A stretch of 10,143 nucleotides of DNA. Source: Deltaproteobacteria bacterium UBA5205. Lineage in GTDB: Bacteria; Desulfobacterota; Syntrophorhabdia; Syntrophorhabdales; Syntrophorhabdaceae. The stretch lies in assembly GCA_002412715.1 (NCBI GenBank), contig DHVP01000048.1, positions 1-10,143 on the forward strand, read 5' to 3'. The translations under genes and the position numbers were made by a program. The notes beneath the pieces were generated by a model. It was not told the origin of the DNA. It did not search any database and saw only the letters and a list, made by a program, of their open reading frames with translations. Of the stretch, positions 1-5,726 are shown piece by piece. Every line of letters starts with the position of its first letter. The first letter of the stretch is position 1.

Positions 1-276
1 AACGCTTTTCTTGACTAGTACAGCTAATAGACTGGAGCGTGGCGAACCTTTGGCGGCGAGGTTCCTGCTATTTCTTAGTTTGATTCAAGATTGTGCATTT
101 TATAGGTTAATTTTCAGGACTCAGGCACAAAATAGGCACAATTGTCTGTACTGAGCCATGGTCCATCTACTTGGACAGTTTAAGGCAGGCAAGAATTCTA
201 TAATCAATAGTGTAATCGGCAGCAACATACTGCCTGTTGCCGTTATCCCTGTCACCACGGTTATAACGCGCCTTCT
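1..276. other. Left intergenic stretch without a gene
   Basis: No credible open frame with a ribosome binding site is seen on either strand. The only structure that stands out is a pair of GGCACAA-type motifs at 117-143 (listed separately) that resembles motifs beside the attachment sites at 6.7 and 10 kb. The stretch may be an old island end, which is inference. Confidence 0.5.
117..143. repeat. Paired GCACAA motifs (possible integrase arm-type site)
   Basis: Two motifs, GGCACAA at 124-130 and GGCACAATT at 135-143, are preceded by GGACTCA. The same layout (ACTCAAGCACA..CCAAGCACAA) recurs at 5596-5622 and 6668-6694. At 6.7 kb it lies about 90 bp before a tRNA-Sec attachment core, so an integrase arm-type role is inferred by analogy. 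No attachment core was found beside this copy. Confidence 0.35.
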
Positions 277-316
277 GTCCTGACCTGCCCCCCCATAAAC
301 CGGTCCAGGTCAGGAC
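277..316 (-). terminator. Inverted repeat downstream of the Cys-repeat protein gene
   Basis: A perfect 11-bp inverted repeat (GTCCTGACCTG at 277-287, CAGGTCAGGAC at 306-316) with an 18-nt loop lies 12 bp past the stop codon of the minus-strand gene. It is G+C-rich and well placed for a transcript end. No U-tract follows on the minus strand, so it is a terminator or 3'-stabilising hairpin candidate only. Confidence 0.45.
291..308. repeat. Copy 1 of a CCCCATAAACCGGTCCAG repeat
   Basis: An 18-nt sequence, matched with one inserted A at 5544-5562. Copy 1 lies in the loop and 3' arm of the 277-316 hairpin. Copy 2 lies about 35 bp before the paired GCACA motifs at 5596. The two copies may be related element-end sequence. 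Function is unknown. Confidence 0.35.
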
Positions 317-328
317 CGTCTTCTTAGA

Positions 329-709
329 CTACTTTACACACACTTCCCTGCCTTGATACTTTACATATCTGTAGCCTGAATCGCACTTCACACATTGTTC
401 CCTGCCTTGATACTTTGTATATCTGTAGCCGGAGTAGCACTTCACACATTGGTCCCTGCGTTGATACTTTGTGTAGCTGTAGCCTGAGCTGCACTTCACA
501 CATACTAACCTGTTTTGATAGTTTCTATAACTGTAGCCGGAGCTGCACTTATTATACGACTTTGGCGTGTGAATATTGGGCGTGTGAATATTGGGCCCGT
601 GAATTTTGGGCGTGTGAGTTGATACCGCATACACGGTGGTGGAACATAGTAAGACATAGAGCACTGCAAACAGCACAGAAAAGGAACCTAAAGCCGACGC
701 ACGTTTCAT
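329..709 (-). CDS. Secreted Cys/Tyr-rich 18-residue repeat protein
   Basis: I do not recognise a named family. The 126-residue product starts with a clear Sec signal peptide: basic MKR, a hydrophobic stretch at about 9-24, and a probable cut after VYA28. A short His/Pro/Asn-rich linker (about 31-50) repeats IHTPN/IHGPN-like units. Residues 55-126 are four consecutive 18-residue repeats of pattern C-x-S-G-Y-x-Y-x-x-Y-Q-x-R-x-x-C-V-K, which end the protein exactly. Each repeat has two Cys 15 apart, so paired disulfides or metal binding outside the cytoplasm is plausible. AGGAGG sits 7 bp before the ATG. A TTGACT -35-like box lies at 765-770 and a hairpin follows the stop. The gene seems monocistronic. 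The tandem coding repeat suggests recent expansion, with copies 3 and 4 the most alike. Confidence 0.8.
   Translation of the reverse strand: MKRASALGSFSVLFAVLYVLLCSTTVYAVSTHTPKIHGPNIHTPNIHTPKSYNKCSSGYSYRNYQNRLVCVKCSSGYSYTKYQRRDQCVKCYSGYRYTKYQGREQCVKCDSGYRYVKYQGREVCVK
332..547 (-). repeat. Four tandem 54-bp coding repeats
   Basis: Four in-frame 54-bp units encode the Cys/Tyr repeats and end right at the stop codon. Unit length is constant. Shared blocks such as TGCCTTGATACTTT on the plus strand show clear DNA-level similarity. Copy-number change by slippage or recombination is expected for such arrays. Confidence 0.8.
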
Positions 710-742
710 TGTATCCTCCTATGATGTAATATGGCCTCGTAA

Positions 743-770
743 TGTATCAAACAACACCGTTTTTAGTCAA
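743..770 (-). promoter_or_regulatory. Candidate sigma-70-type promoter of the Cys-repeat gene
   Basis: On the minus strand TTGACT (765-770) is followed after 16 bp by GATACA (743-748), about 33 bp before the start codon. The -35 matches the consensus at five of six positions and the -10 is weak. A short CCGTT/AACGG inverted repeat overlaps the -35 box. This is prediction only. Confidence 0.35.
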
Positions 771-903
771 CGGGATAAGGATGAGACACCTGGCGGTGTG
801 CCCCGATTGCCATAAGATTGTATATGAGGACCATAATCTTTAGTCAGTGTACCAGAGTAGCCCGGGATACTTAGTAGTAATTCGGATACTAGGAAGACTC
901 CAT

Positions 904-929
904 AGCACCAATTTGGCCCAAATCGGCAC
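904..929. repeat. Paired CCAATTT/CCCAAAT motifs next to the IS insertion point
   Basis: The sequence around AGCACCAATTTGGCCC matches, base for base over most of its length, the pair at 9934-9956 (AGCCCCAATTTAGCCCC) that precedes the second tRNA-Sec core. If the IS21 element is removed, this motif lies a few bp from the 3' end of the decayed recombinase at 3528. It is probably an old island end (inference). Confidence 0.4.
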
Positions 930-936
930 ATATTGT
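929..936. repeat. Target site duplication, left copy
   Basis: CATATTGT immediately precedes the IS left end, and the identical octamer follows the right end at 3517-3524. Eight bp is within the range known for IS21-family elements. Confidence 0.85.
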
Positions 937-941
937 TGTAA

Positions 942-1033
942 AATCCGGTCAACCTCGAACACTAAATCCGGAAAAGGTCGAACACCCAATCCGGTGATGT
1001 CCGAACAGTAAATCCGGTCAACCTCGAACACTT
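942..1033. repeat. Left-end tandem 23-bp repeats (transposase binding sites)
   Basis: AATCCGG recurs at 942, 965, 988 and 1011, an exact 23-bp period. Each unit ends in a CGAACA(C/G) block. Units 1 and 4 are near identical and units 2 and 3 are variants. Multiple terminal repeats bound by IstA are known for IS21. Four units at this end against two recognisable at the other is asymmetric. Confidence 0.85.
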
Positions 1034-1068
1034 TTTACCCCTCACCGGATTTGGTGTTCGGGTAAAAA
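1032..1068. repeat. Hairpin upstream of istA
   Basis: TTTTTACCC (1032-1040) pairs with GGGTAAAAA (1060-1068). The loop contains an inverted terminal-repeat-like module (CCGGATTTGGTGTTCGG, 1045-1061). It sits between the left-end repeats and istA. It may limit read-through into the transposase or form an extra IstA site. Both ideas are inference. Confidence 0.5.
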
Positions 1069-1160
1069 CGGATTTCTTAGCCTCCCTGCCAAAAGTGATA
1101 AACTGCCCTCAAAAAATCATCCGGAGGGTGCAGTTGAAAAGGAAAGGGAGGAAGACACCG

Positions 1161-2684
1161 ATGAAAAAACTGAAAGAGATCGCAAGGCTCTGCCTGGAAC
1201 ACAATCTGGGTGTGCGCCCCATTGCCCGGGCGTGCAACATCTCCACCTCCACCGCCTCTGTGTACATGGAGAAGCTGAAACAGCTGGGGGCGGCATACGG
1301 GGAGATCATGGAGATGGACGAGGACACACTCGCAGGTCTGCTCTTCCCCCGTGAAGAGAGGGCCCCGGGGAAACCCCTGCCGGATTTCGACTACCTTCAC
1401 AGGGAATTGAAAAGGAAGGGGGTGACCCTCCAGCTCCTCCATGAAGAATACAAGAGGGACAATCCCGACGGGTACGAGAGGACCCAGTTCTATTATCTCT
1501 ATCACGAGTGGGCAAAAAAGGGCGATCCCGTAATGAGGTTCACCCATAAGGCGGGGGAGAAGATGTTCGTCGATTTCTCCGGAGATAAGGCCCACTACCA
1601 GGATCCCGCCACAGGCAGGATCATTGCGGCCGAGTTTTTTGTCTCCGTATTGGGGGCAAGTTCCTACATATTCGCCCGGGCCGTTGCCGACCAGACAAAG
1701 GAGAGCTTTGCGGATTGCAACGTGAGGGCGCTGGAGTACTACGGGGGCTCCCCCGAGTGCATCGTTCCGGACAACCTCAAGGCGGGCGTGACCCATGCGT
1801 GCTACTATGACCCTGAGATCAACAGGACCTTCGCGGCCATGGCGGAGCACTATCATATGGCGGTATTGCCTACGAGAAAGGGGAAAGCGAAAGATAAGGC
1901 CAAAGTGGAAAGCGGGGTGCTCCAGGCCCAGCGGAGGATCCTGGCGGCAATAAGAAACCGGACCTTCTTCAGCATCGCCGAACTCAACAGGGCCATCTGC
2001 GAAGAGATGGAGAAACTCAACAGAAGGCCCATGGCGCTGATCGGCAAGTCCCGGCACGAGCTCTTCATGGAGATAGAGAAGGCCGCATTGAGGCCGCTTC
2101 CGGCAGAGCGGTTCGTCATTGCGTCGTGGCTTAAAGCAAAGGTTCATATCGACTACCACGTGGCGGTGGAGAAGACCTTCTACAGCGTGCCCTATACCCT
2201 GATCGGCCAGGACGTCGATATCAGGTACACCTCTTCCGTGGTGGAGATATACCATCACAACAAAAGGGTGGCCTCCCATATGAGAATCGGTACGCCCGGC
2301 GCCTTCGTGACGGAGAATCTCCATATGCCGAACGGGCACCGGCAGTACCTCGAATGGACGCCGGAGAGGATCAGGCTCTGGGGAGGAAAAATCGGTCCCC
2401 ACACAAAAGAGTTTATGGACCAGGTCATGGAACACCGGGATCATCCCGAGCACGGCTTTCGAAGCTGCCTGGGGATTATCCGCCTCTCAAAGACATACTC
2501 TCCCGGGCGGGTGGAGAATGCATGTAAACGGGCATTGGAGCTTCAGGCATACAATTACCGAAGCGTAAAATCTCTCCTTGAGAAGAACCTCGAAAATCTG
2601 ACACCTGCGGAGAAGAAGAACATTGTCCCCCTCCATGCCAATATCCGGGGGAAAGACTACTACCGGGAGGTGACCCATGATTGA
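1161..2684 (+). CDS. istA: IS21-family transposase IstA
   Basis: DDE transposase that cuts and joins the element ends, working with the IstB ATPase. I chose the ATG at 1161 (507 residues) because GGGAGG lies about 9 bp upstream; an in-frame ATG at 1095 would add 22 basic residues without a ribosome binding site. Residues 1-45 form a helix-turn-helix region (LGVRPIARACNISTSTASVY). The catalytic core follows: Asp138 in MFVDFSGD, Asp204 in IVPDNLKAG and Glu250 in KAKVESGV, the expected DDE spacing for the family. The length is normal for IstA. The C-terminal third is the usual beta-strand and helical tail. The frame is undamaged and its high G+C differs from the A+T-rich flanks, as expected of a mobile gene. 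It shares its transcript with istB. Confidence 0.95.
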   Translation: MKKLKEIARLCLEHNLGVRPIARACNISTSTASVYMEKLKQLGAAYGEIMEMDEDTLAGLLFPREERAPGKPLPDFDYLHRELKRKGVTLQLLHEEYKRDNPDGYERTQFYYLYHEWAKKGDPVMRFTHKAGEKMFVDFSGDKAHYQDPATGRIIAAEFFVSVLGASSYIFARAVADQTKESFADCNVRALEYYGGSPECIVPDNLKAGVTHACYYDPEINRTFAAMAEHYHMAVLPTRKGKAKDKAKVESGVLQAQRRILAAIRNRTFFSIAELNRAICEEMEKLNRRPMALIGKSRHELFMEIEKAALRPLPAERFVIASWLKAKVHIDYHVAVEKTFYSVPYTLIGQDVDIRYTSSVVEIYHHNKRVASHMRIGTPGAFVTENLHMPNGHRQYLEWTPERIRLWGGKIGPHTKEFMDQVMEHRDHPEHGFRSCLGIIRLSKTYSPGRVENACKRALELQAYNYRSVKSLLEKNLENLTPAEKKNIVPLHANIRGKDYYREVTHD

Positions 2685-3435
2685 GGCGATCATCGAGAAA
2701 CTGCTCCTCATGAGGCTCTTCGGCATGGCGGAGGGGTTACAGGAACAGAAGAACGACGCGTACCGTGACCTCGGATTTGGAGAACGATTGGGGTTCCTTA
2801 TCGATAAGGAAAAGCTCCACCGGCAGAACAGCCAGATAAAGAGCCTCCTCTCCCAGGCCCACCTGCGTCACCCCAACGCCTGCCTCGAAAATATCGACTT
2901 CAGGGCACGAAGGGGCCTCAGCAAAGATACGATACTCAGGTTCGCCCAGAACGACTGGATAAGGAGCTATCAGAATATTATCATCATCGGTCCCACCGGG
3001 GCCGGCAAGACGTTCCTCGCCTGCGCCCTGGGGAATAGTGCCGTGAGACAGGGGATACGGACCCTCTACGTGAGGCTGCCCCGGTTCGTGCAGGACCTCC
3101 GGATCGCGAGGGCGGACGGGACGTACGCGAAGCTCCTTGAGAAGATACAGCGGATGAGGCTCCTCATTATTGACGACTGGGGGATAAACCCCTTTGCAGA
3201 CGGGGAGAGGAGGGACATCCTGGAGATCATGGAGGACAGGTACGGGGCGCGCTCCACCATCATCACCACCCAGTTCCCCATCGACACCTGGCACGACATC
3301 ATAGGAGACCCCACCCTGGCGGATGCCATATGCGACAGGGTCATCCATAACGCTCATAAGATCATACTGAAACCGGGAGAGGAATCCATGCGGAAAATAC
3401 ATTCGACCTTGACGGACGGTCGAACACTTTTATAA
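2677..3435 (+). CDS. istB: IS21-family helper ATPase IstB
   Basis: AAA+ ATPase related to DnaC that directs IstA to target DNA. The 252-residue protein has Walker A GPTGAGKT at 105-112 and Walker B LLIIDDWG at 162-169. The N-terminal about 95 residues match the IstB helical region (ALGNS and QNDWI segments adjoining the ATPase core). The start ATG overlaps the end of istA by 8 nt, so translational coupling is likely. The stop lies about 80 bp inside the right end of the element, leaving room only for the terminal repeats. All key motifs are present, so the element may still be active. Confidence 0.95.
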   Translation: MIEAIIEKLLLMRLFGMAEGLQEQKNDAYRDLGFGERLGFLIDKEKLHRQNSQIKSLLSQAHLRHPNACLENIDFRARRGLSKDTILRFAQNDWIRSYQNIIIIGPTGAGKTFLACALGNSAVRQGIRTLYVRLPRFVQDLRIARADGTYAKLLEKIQRMRLLIIDDWGINPFADGERRDILEIMEDRYGARSTIITTQFPIDTWHDIIGDPTLADAICDRVIHNAHKIILKPGEESMRKIHSTLTDGRTLL

Positions 3436-3470
3436 AGTAGAGACGGCAGGGAGAGGACTGCTGAGAAGCC

Positions 3471-3516
3471 GTTCGGATAAAACCGGATCGGGTGTTCGAG
3501 GTGGCCGGATTGGACA
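3471..3516. repeat. Right-end inverted terminal repeats of the IS21 element
   Basis: Read on the minus strand, the end begins TGTCCAATCCGGCCACCTCG and continues with CGAACACC. A second module (GATCCGG, then CCGAACGG) starts 22 bp further in. The outer module matches the left end with one indel and a few changes. These are the partner IstA sites for the left array. Confidence 0.8.
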
Positions 3517-3524
3517 CATATTGT
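3517..3524. repeat. Target site duplication, right copy
   Basis: CATATTGT is identical to the octamer at 929-936. It follows the terminal CA of the IS element directly. Confidence 0.85.
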
Positions 3525-3527
3525 ATA

Positions 3528-4048
3528 TTAACAGACATTTACATCGTTTTGTTTTAATAGGATACAGCCACTGTTCATCTTTGGTGGCAATAATTCCATG
3601 TTCTCTTTATACAGGTCATTCACTTTCTCGCATGCTTTCATTATGTCATCTTCGTTAACGATATTATATCTATCGAACACAGACCTCGTCTTATGACCTG
3701 ATATCTTCATGGCAACGACCTCAGGCACCCCTGCCCTTACCATATTTCTGACTGCGGTTCTTCTGAGGTCATGAAAGAGTCTATAAGTCCCCGTAGCTCT
3801 ACAAGTAGCATTCCAAGATTTACGAAGTCTTTGATCTTCATCCCGTCTCTTGAGAAGACGAGGTCACAGTCGGGGTAGCTCATGTCCCTGATCTCCTTCT
3901 GTTGTAGAATGGCCTCGTATAGCTCACCCGTAAGAAAGATCACCCTTCCCTCGTCGTTCTTGGTCGTTCCCGCTTCTAACGTAATTTTCTTCTCGAAGAT
4001 GTTCACGTTGTCCCATGTAAGCGACAATATTTCCCAACAGTAACAGCC
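3528..4048 (-). pseudogene. Tyrosine recombinase (phage-type integrase), frameshifted 3' remnant
   Basis: This is the catalytic domain of a site-specific tyrosine recombinase in two frames. The upstream frame gives EILSLTWDNVN followed by a segment resembling the family's beta-sheet part (ITLEAGTTKNDEGR). Near 3823-3825 one base is missing. Restoring it continues the domain as DFRKSWNATCRATGTY, then LFHDLRRTAVRN, then SGHKTRSVFDRYN. The HxLRR box, the GHK box and the nucleophile Tyr in FDRYN are therefore all recognisable. The first catalytic Arg is gone: the position before EILSL reads GCYCW, after an in-frame TGA at 4049-4051. The N-terminal half is absent. The gene cannot make an active enzyme. 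The IS21 copy lies 12 bp past its 3' end. It is close kin of the plus-strand remnant at 4195-4359. Confidence 0.85.
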
Positions 4049-4194
4049 TCACCGTCTTGTCTGGCGATAGACGATAATTCTTCTTTAATCTCTGCTGTCA
4101 AGGGCCAGGTTAATTCCCCACTTTTTGCCGGATGACTGGTTCATTGTTTGTTATTCCTCGGGTTCAATTTCCTCCTGTATGTATCTCCTTCATC

Positions 4195-4359
4195 CACAGT
4201 GGACATAAGACTCGATCAGTTTTTGATCGGTACAACATCGTCAATGAAGCCGATATCAGGAACGCGTGTGAGCTGGTAGCAAAAGCTCACGAGGAAATGG
4301 AAGATGTGATGGGACAGGGAAAGAATGGGGATGGCTTGTTGAATCTTGTTACGGGGTGA
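4195..4359 (+). pseudogene. Tyrosine recombinase C-terminal fragment
   Basis: Starting at about 4195 the plus strand encodes SGHKTRSVFDRYNIVNE, then ADIRNACELVAKAHEEM and a short tail to the stop. The first 17 residues equal those of the minus-strand remnant at 3.6 kb, after which the two diverge, so these are two related integrases. Only the last active-site segment (GHK and the Tyr) survives. The open frame can be extended left to an ATG at 4132, but those residues (VIPRVQFPPVC...) do not resemble an integrase, so I treat them as unrelated DNA fused at a junction. It faces the other remnant, which suggests inversion or two convergent element ends. Confidence 0.8.
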
Positions 4360-4525
4360 TGTACCGGTAAGCTGGATTTTCGGCGTACAGGTCTTATTAT
4401 ATATCCAGACTATTGTTGCGATGGAAACAATCCCGAGTGAAGGGGAAGGGGATTATTAATACACAGTAGATTGCGACGGGATTCAAAGAATACGTAGCAA
4501 TTTAAATAGTACGGAGAAAACAATT

Positions 4526-4819
4526 ATGTTTGGAATTATTAGATTTCTTATCAATATTGTAGCGATTATTATAGAATTGCTATTAGTGTTTAGATTGGTA
4601 TTGAAATTTGTGCAGGCTAATCCAGGTACGCCGTTCGTTGCCTGGATCTATGGCATGACGGAGTGGCTTGTAGCACCATTTTCTAAAATTCTTCCAAACT
4701 GGAAAATCTCGAGTTTCGTGGTCGATTTCTCTACTCTCACTGCGCTTATCGTATGTACCATTGTCGCATCATTGCTTCTGAGAATCTTTCCCGGTCGCCA
4801 CAGAGAAAGCGACGTATAG
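4526..4819 (+). CDS. yggT: YggT family membrane protein
   Basis: The 97-residue protein matches the YggT (Ycf19-like) pattern. A first membrane helix (about 3-25, IIRFLINIVAIIIELLLVFR) is followed by an R-L-V-L-K motif. Next is a loop with NPGTPFVAWIYGMTEWLVAPF and the conserved PF..ILP segment, then VDFSTLTALIV starting a second helix (about 66-88). One YGGT unit of this kind is normal for about 95-residue members. Family members sit in the inner membrane and have been linked to membrane or osmotic homeostasis and cell division site functions, but the molecular role is unsettled. CGGAGA lies about 10 bp before the ATG. The gene stands alone here, outside its usual proC/yggS neighbourhood, between an integrase remnant and decayed DNA. 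It appears intact. Confidence 0.85.
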   Translation: MFGIIRFLINIVAIIIELLLVFRLVLKFVQANPGTPFVAWIYGMTEWLVAPFSKILPNWKISSFVVDFSTLTALIVCTIVASLLLRIFPGRHRESDV

Positions 4820-4832
4820 TCCTTTCCCTGTG

Positions 4833-4929
4833 CTAAGTTTGATGATCGAAATGCCCGTCCTGTATCCTCCACCGCTAGTTTCAGGTGATCGCCGGGTTTC
4901 ATATCCTCGTGAGAGATGTATTGTCCGGC
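4833..4929 (-). pseudogene. Histidine kinase ATPase-domain remnant
   Basis: On the minus strand a short open run reads AGQYISHEDMKP then GDHLKLAVEDTG. This is the strand leading into the D-x-G (G1) box of a HATPase domain, as in sensor kinases with PGxYVxLxVxDTG. Directly after DTG the frame is lost, but a shifted frame gives GHFDHQT followed by a stop, which resembles the DxGxGxDHQT continuation. A stop codon also lies a few codons upstream. It is too short to be a gene. The match is by motif only, so chance is possible. It lies on the same strand as, and downstream of, the GAF protein at 5718-6422. Confidence 0.45.
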
Positions 4930-5338
4930 TCTGGTGACGCTTCAACGCTGATTCACTTTCGATATGTCTGTCGTGTCTTCGTCGTATCAGTCAGTAAATG
5001 CGCCGGGAAAAGACCCCGTCACCAACTATTGACAACAACTCAATGAGACCAAGCACAATTTCGTGAAATTGGAAGGGAGGGGTCCTGATGGGCCTACTGG
5101 TCTTCAAGAAAGAATCGATTACGACCTTTCTCTCATTCATTCTCTCGTAGTCGTAATCAAGTCATAAAAGAAAACGTCGACCACGACGAATATAGAAGGA
5201 ACCTTTTCGTGGTTTGAGATACCTTATCATTGACATGCAACGAAACTCAGCGTACCATTTATCTAAATAAACACGCACAGATCGAATGACTTTCGGATGC
5301 GCTATTAGCCGAAATCGTTATCGAAAGGAGAGAGTAAA
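4930..5338. other. Gene-free stretch with element-end-like repeat
   Basis: No convincing gene on either strand. It contains the repeat at 5036-5094 (listed separately). The longest plus-strand frame behind a good ribosome binding site (GGAGGGG, ATG at 5088) stops after about 20 codons, so I do not call it. Confidence 0.5.
5036..5094. repeat. Copy A of an element-end-like repeat
   Basis: CAACTCA, CCAAGCACAATTTC, then GGGAGGGGTCCTGATGGGCC follow in order. The same series with small changes occurs at 5595-5657 (CAACTCAAGCACA..., CCAAGCACAATTTC, GGGAAGGTCCTGGTGGGCC). The copies are about 560 bp apart in direct orientation and flank the microprotein gene at 5339-5509. Confidence 0.6.
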
Positions 5339-5509
5339 ATAAAACTAGCACTTATCATAGGGGTCATATGGGCAATAGCGTGCCTTATTGTTGCATGGAT
5401 GAATTACCGCATACGTCGGCACTATGCCAGCCATCACCAAGACTCCTCTGCTGAAGTTGCTGCTGAAATAGAAAGCAGGGAAGAACGACGGGTTATCTCG
5501 TCACGATGA
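5339..5509 (+). CDS. Small single-span membrane protein with apparent ATA start
   Basis: The frame runs 56 codons from ATA at 5339 to TGA at 5507. GGAGAG lies 6-7 bp upstream of the ATA, ideal spacing, and no ATG, GTG or TTG occurs between the upstream in-frame TAG and this point. The first 20 residues (IKLALIIGVIWAIACLIVAW) form one membrane helix. A basic stretch NYRIRRHY follows, predicting a cytoplasmic C-terminus, then an acidic helix (AEVAAEIESREERR). The coding look is good: clean topology and charge pattern. Either ATA is used as a rare start, or an ancestral ATG mutated and the gene is silenced. An internal Met (residue 21) would drop the helix. I do not recognise a family. Upstream and downstream are only repeats. 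Confidence 0.5.
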   Translation: MKLALIIGVIWAIACLIVAWMNYRIRRHYASHHQDSSAEVAAEIESREERRVISSR

Positions 5510-5543
5510 TACTGGAGTAGTCTCCTCGATGTAGTGACCCATT

Positions 5544-5562
5544 CCCCAATAAACCGGTCCAG
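5544..5562. repeat. Copy 2 of the CCCC(A)ATAAACCGGTCCAG repeat
   Basis: Nearly identical to 291-308 (one extra A). It lies shortly before the paired GCACA motifs at 5596-5622. Confidence 0.35.
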
Positions 5563-5594
5563 TTTCTGTATGCTACTTCGTACAGAATTCAACA

Positions 5595-5657
5595 CAACTC
5601 AAGCACAGTCCAAGCACAATTTCTTACAATAGACAAGGGAAGGTCCTGGTGGGCCTG
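5595..5657. repeat. Copy B of the element-end-like repeat with paired GCACA motifs
   Basis: ACTCAAGCACAGTCCAAGCA at 5597-5616 closely matches 6669-6688, upstream of the tRNA-Sec core (a two-base difference). The tail GGGAAGGTCCTGGTGGGCC matches copy A at 5.07 kb. No tRNA-Sec core follows this copy. Confidence 0.6.
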
Positions 5658-5682
5658 TAGCGAAGGTAGGAGCACCATTATG

Positions 5683-5726
5683 ATATTTTAAAGCAAGATT
5701 GAGGTGATAATCTTGCTTTAAAATAT
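5683..5726. terminator. 18-bp perfect hairpin overlapping the GAF gene stop codon
   Basis: ATATTTTAAAGCAAGATT (5683-5700) pairs without mismatch with 5709-5726 around an 8-nt loop. The minus-strand stop codon (5718-5720) lies inside the stem. The A/T-rich outer stem gives U runs on both strands, so it could end transcription in both directions: the GAF gene from the right and anything coming from the left. The perfection of the stem is striking in otherwise decayed DNA. Confidence 0.65.

Larger units (their letters stand above)
937..3516 (+). mobile_element. Complete IS21-family insertion sequence, 2580 bp
   Basis: The element starts TGTAAAATCCGG and ends CCGGATTGGACA, giving the TG...CA termini of the IS21 family. 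It is flanked by an 8-bp direct repeat, CATATTGT. Both ends carry repeated AATCCGG...CGAACAC modules, in direct orientation at the left and inverted at the right. It encodes istA (transposase) and istB (ATPase helper) in the standard order with an 8-nt overlap. Both genes and both ends look intact, so the copy may be functional. It split an older element remnant: rejoining 936 to 3525 places the paired motifs at 904-929 next to the 3' end of the recombinase remnant. Confidence 0.93.

Noticed and set aside
332..547. Regular repeats that could suggest a CRISPR array
   Set aside because: The 54-bp units are contiguous, without spacers, and in frame within a signal-peptide protein. They are coding repeats.
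1077..2453. Long minus-strand open frame (458 codons)
   Set aside because: It lies antisense to istA, has no family motifs, and is explained by the G+C-rich codon pattern of istA.
2737..3402. Minus-strand open frame antisense to istB
   Set aside because: Composition is typical of a shadow frame. istB on the plus strand has both Walker motifs.
4132..4194. ATG-initiated start for the plus-strand integrase fragment
   Set aside because: The first residues do not resemble an integrase and no ribosome binding site precedes the ATG. It is a fusion of unrelated DNA to a gene tail.
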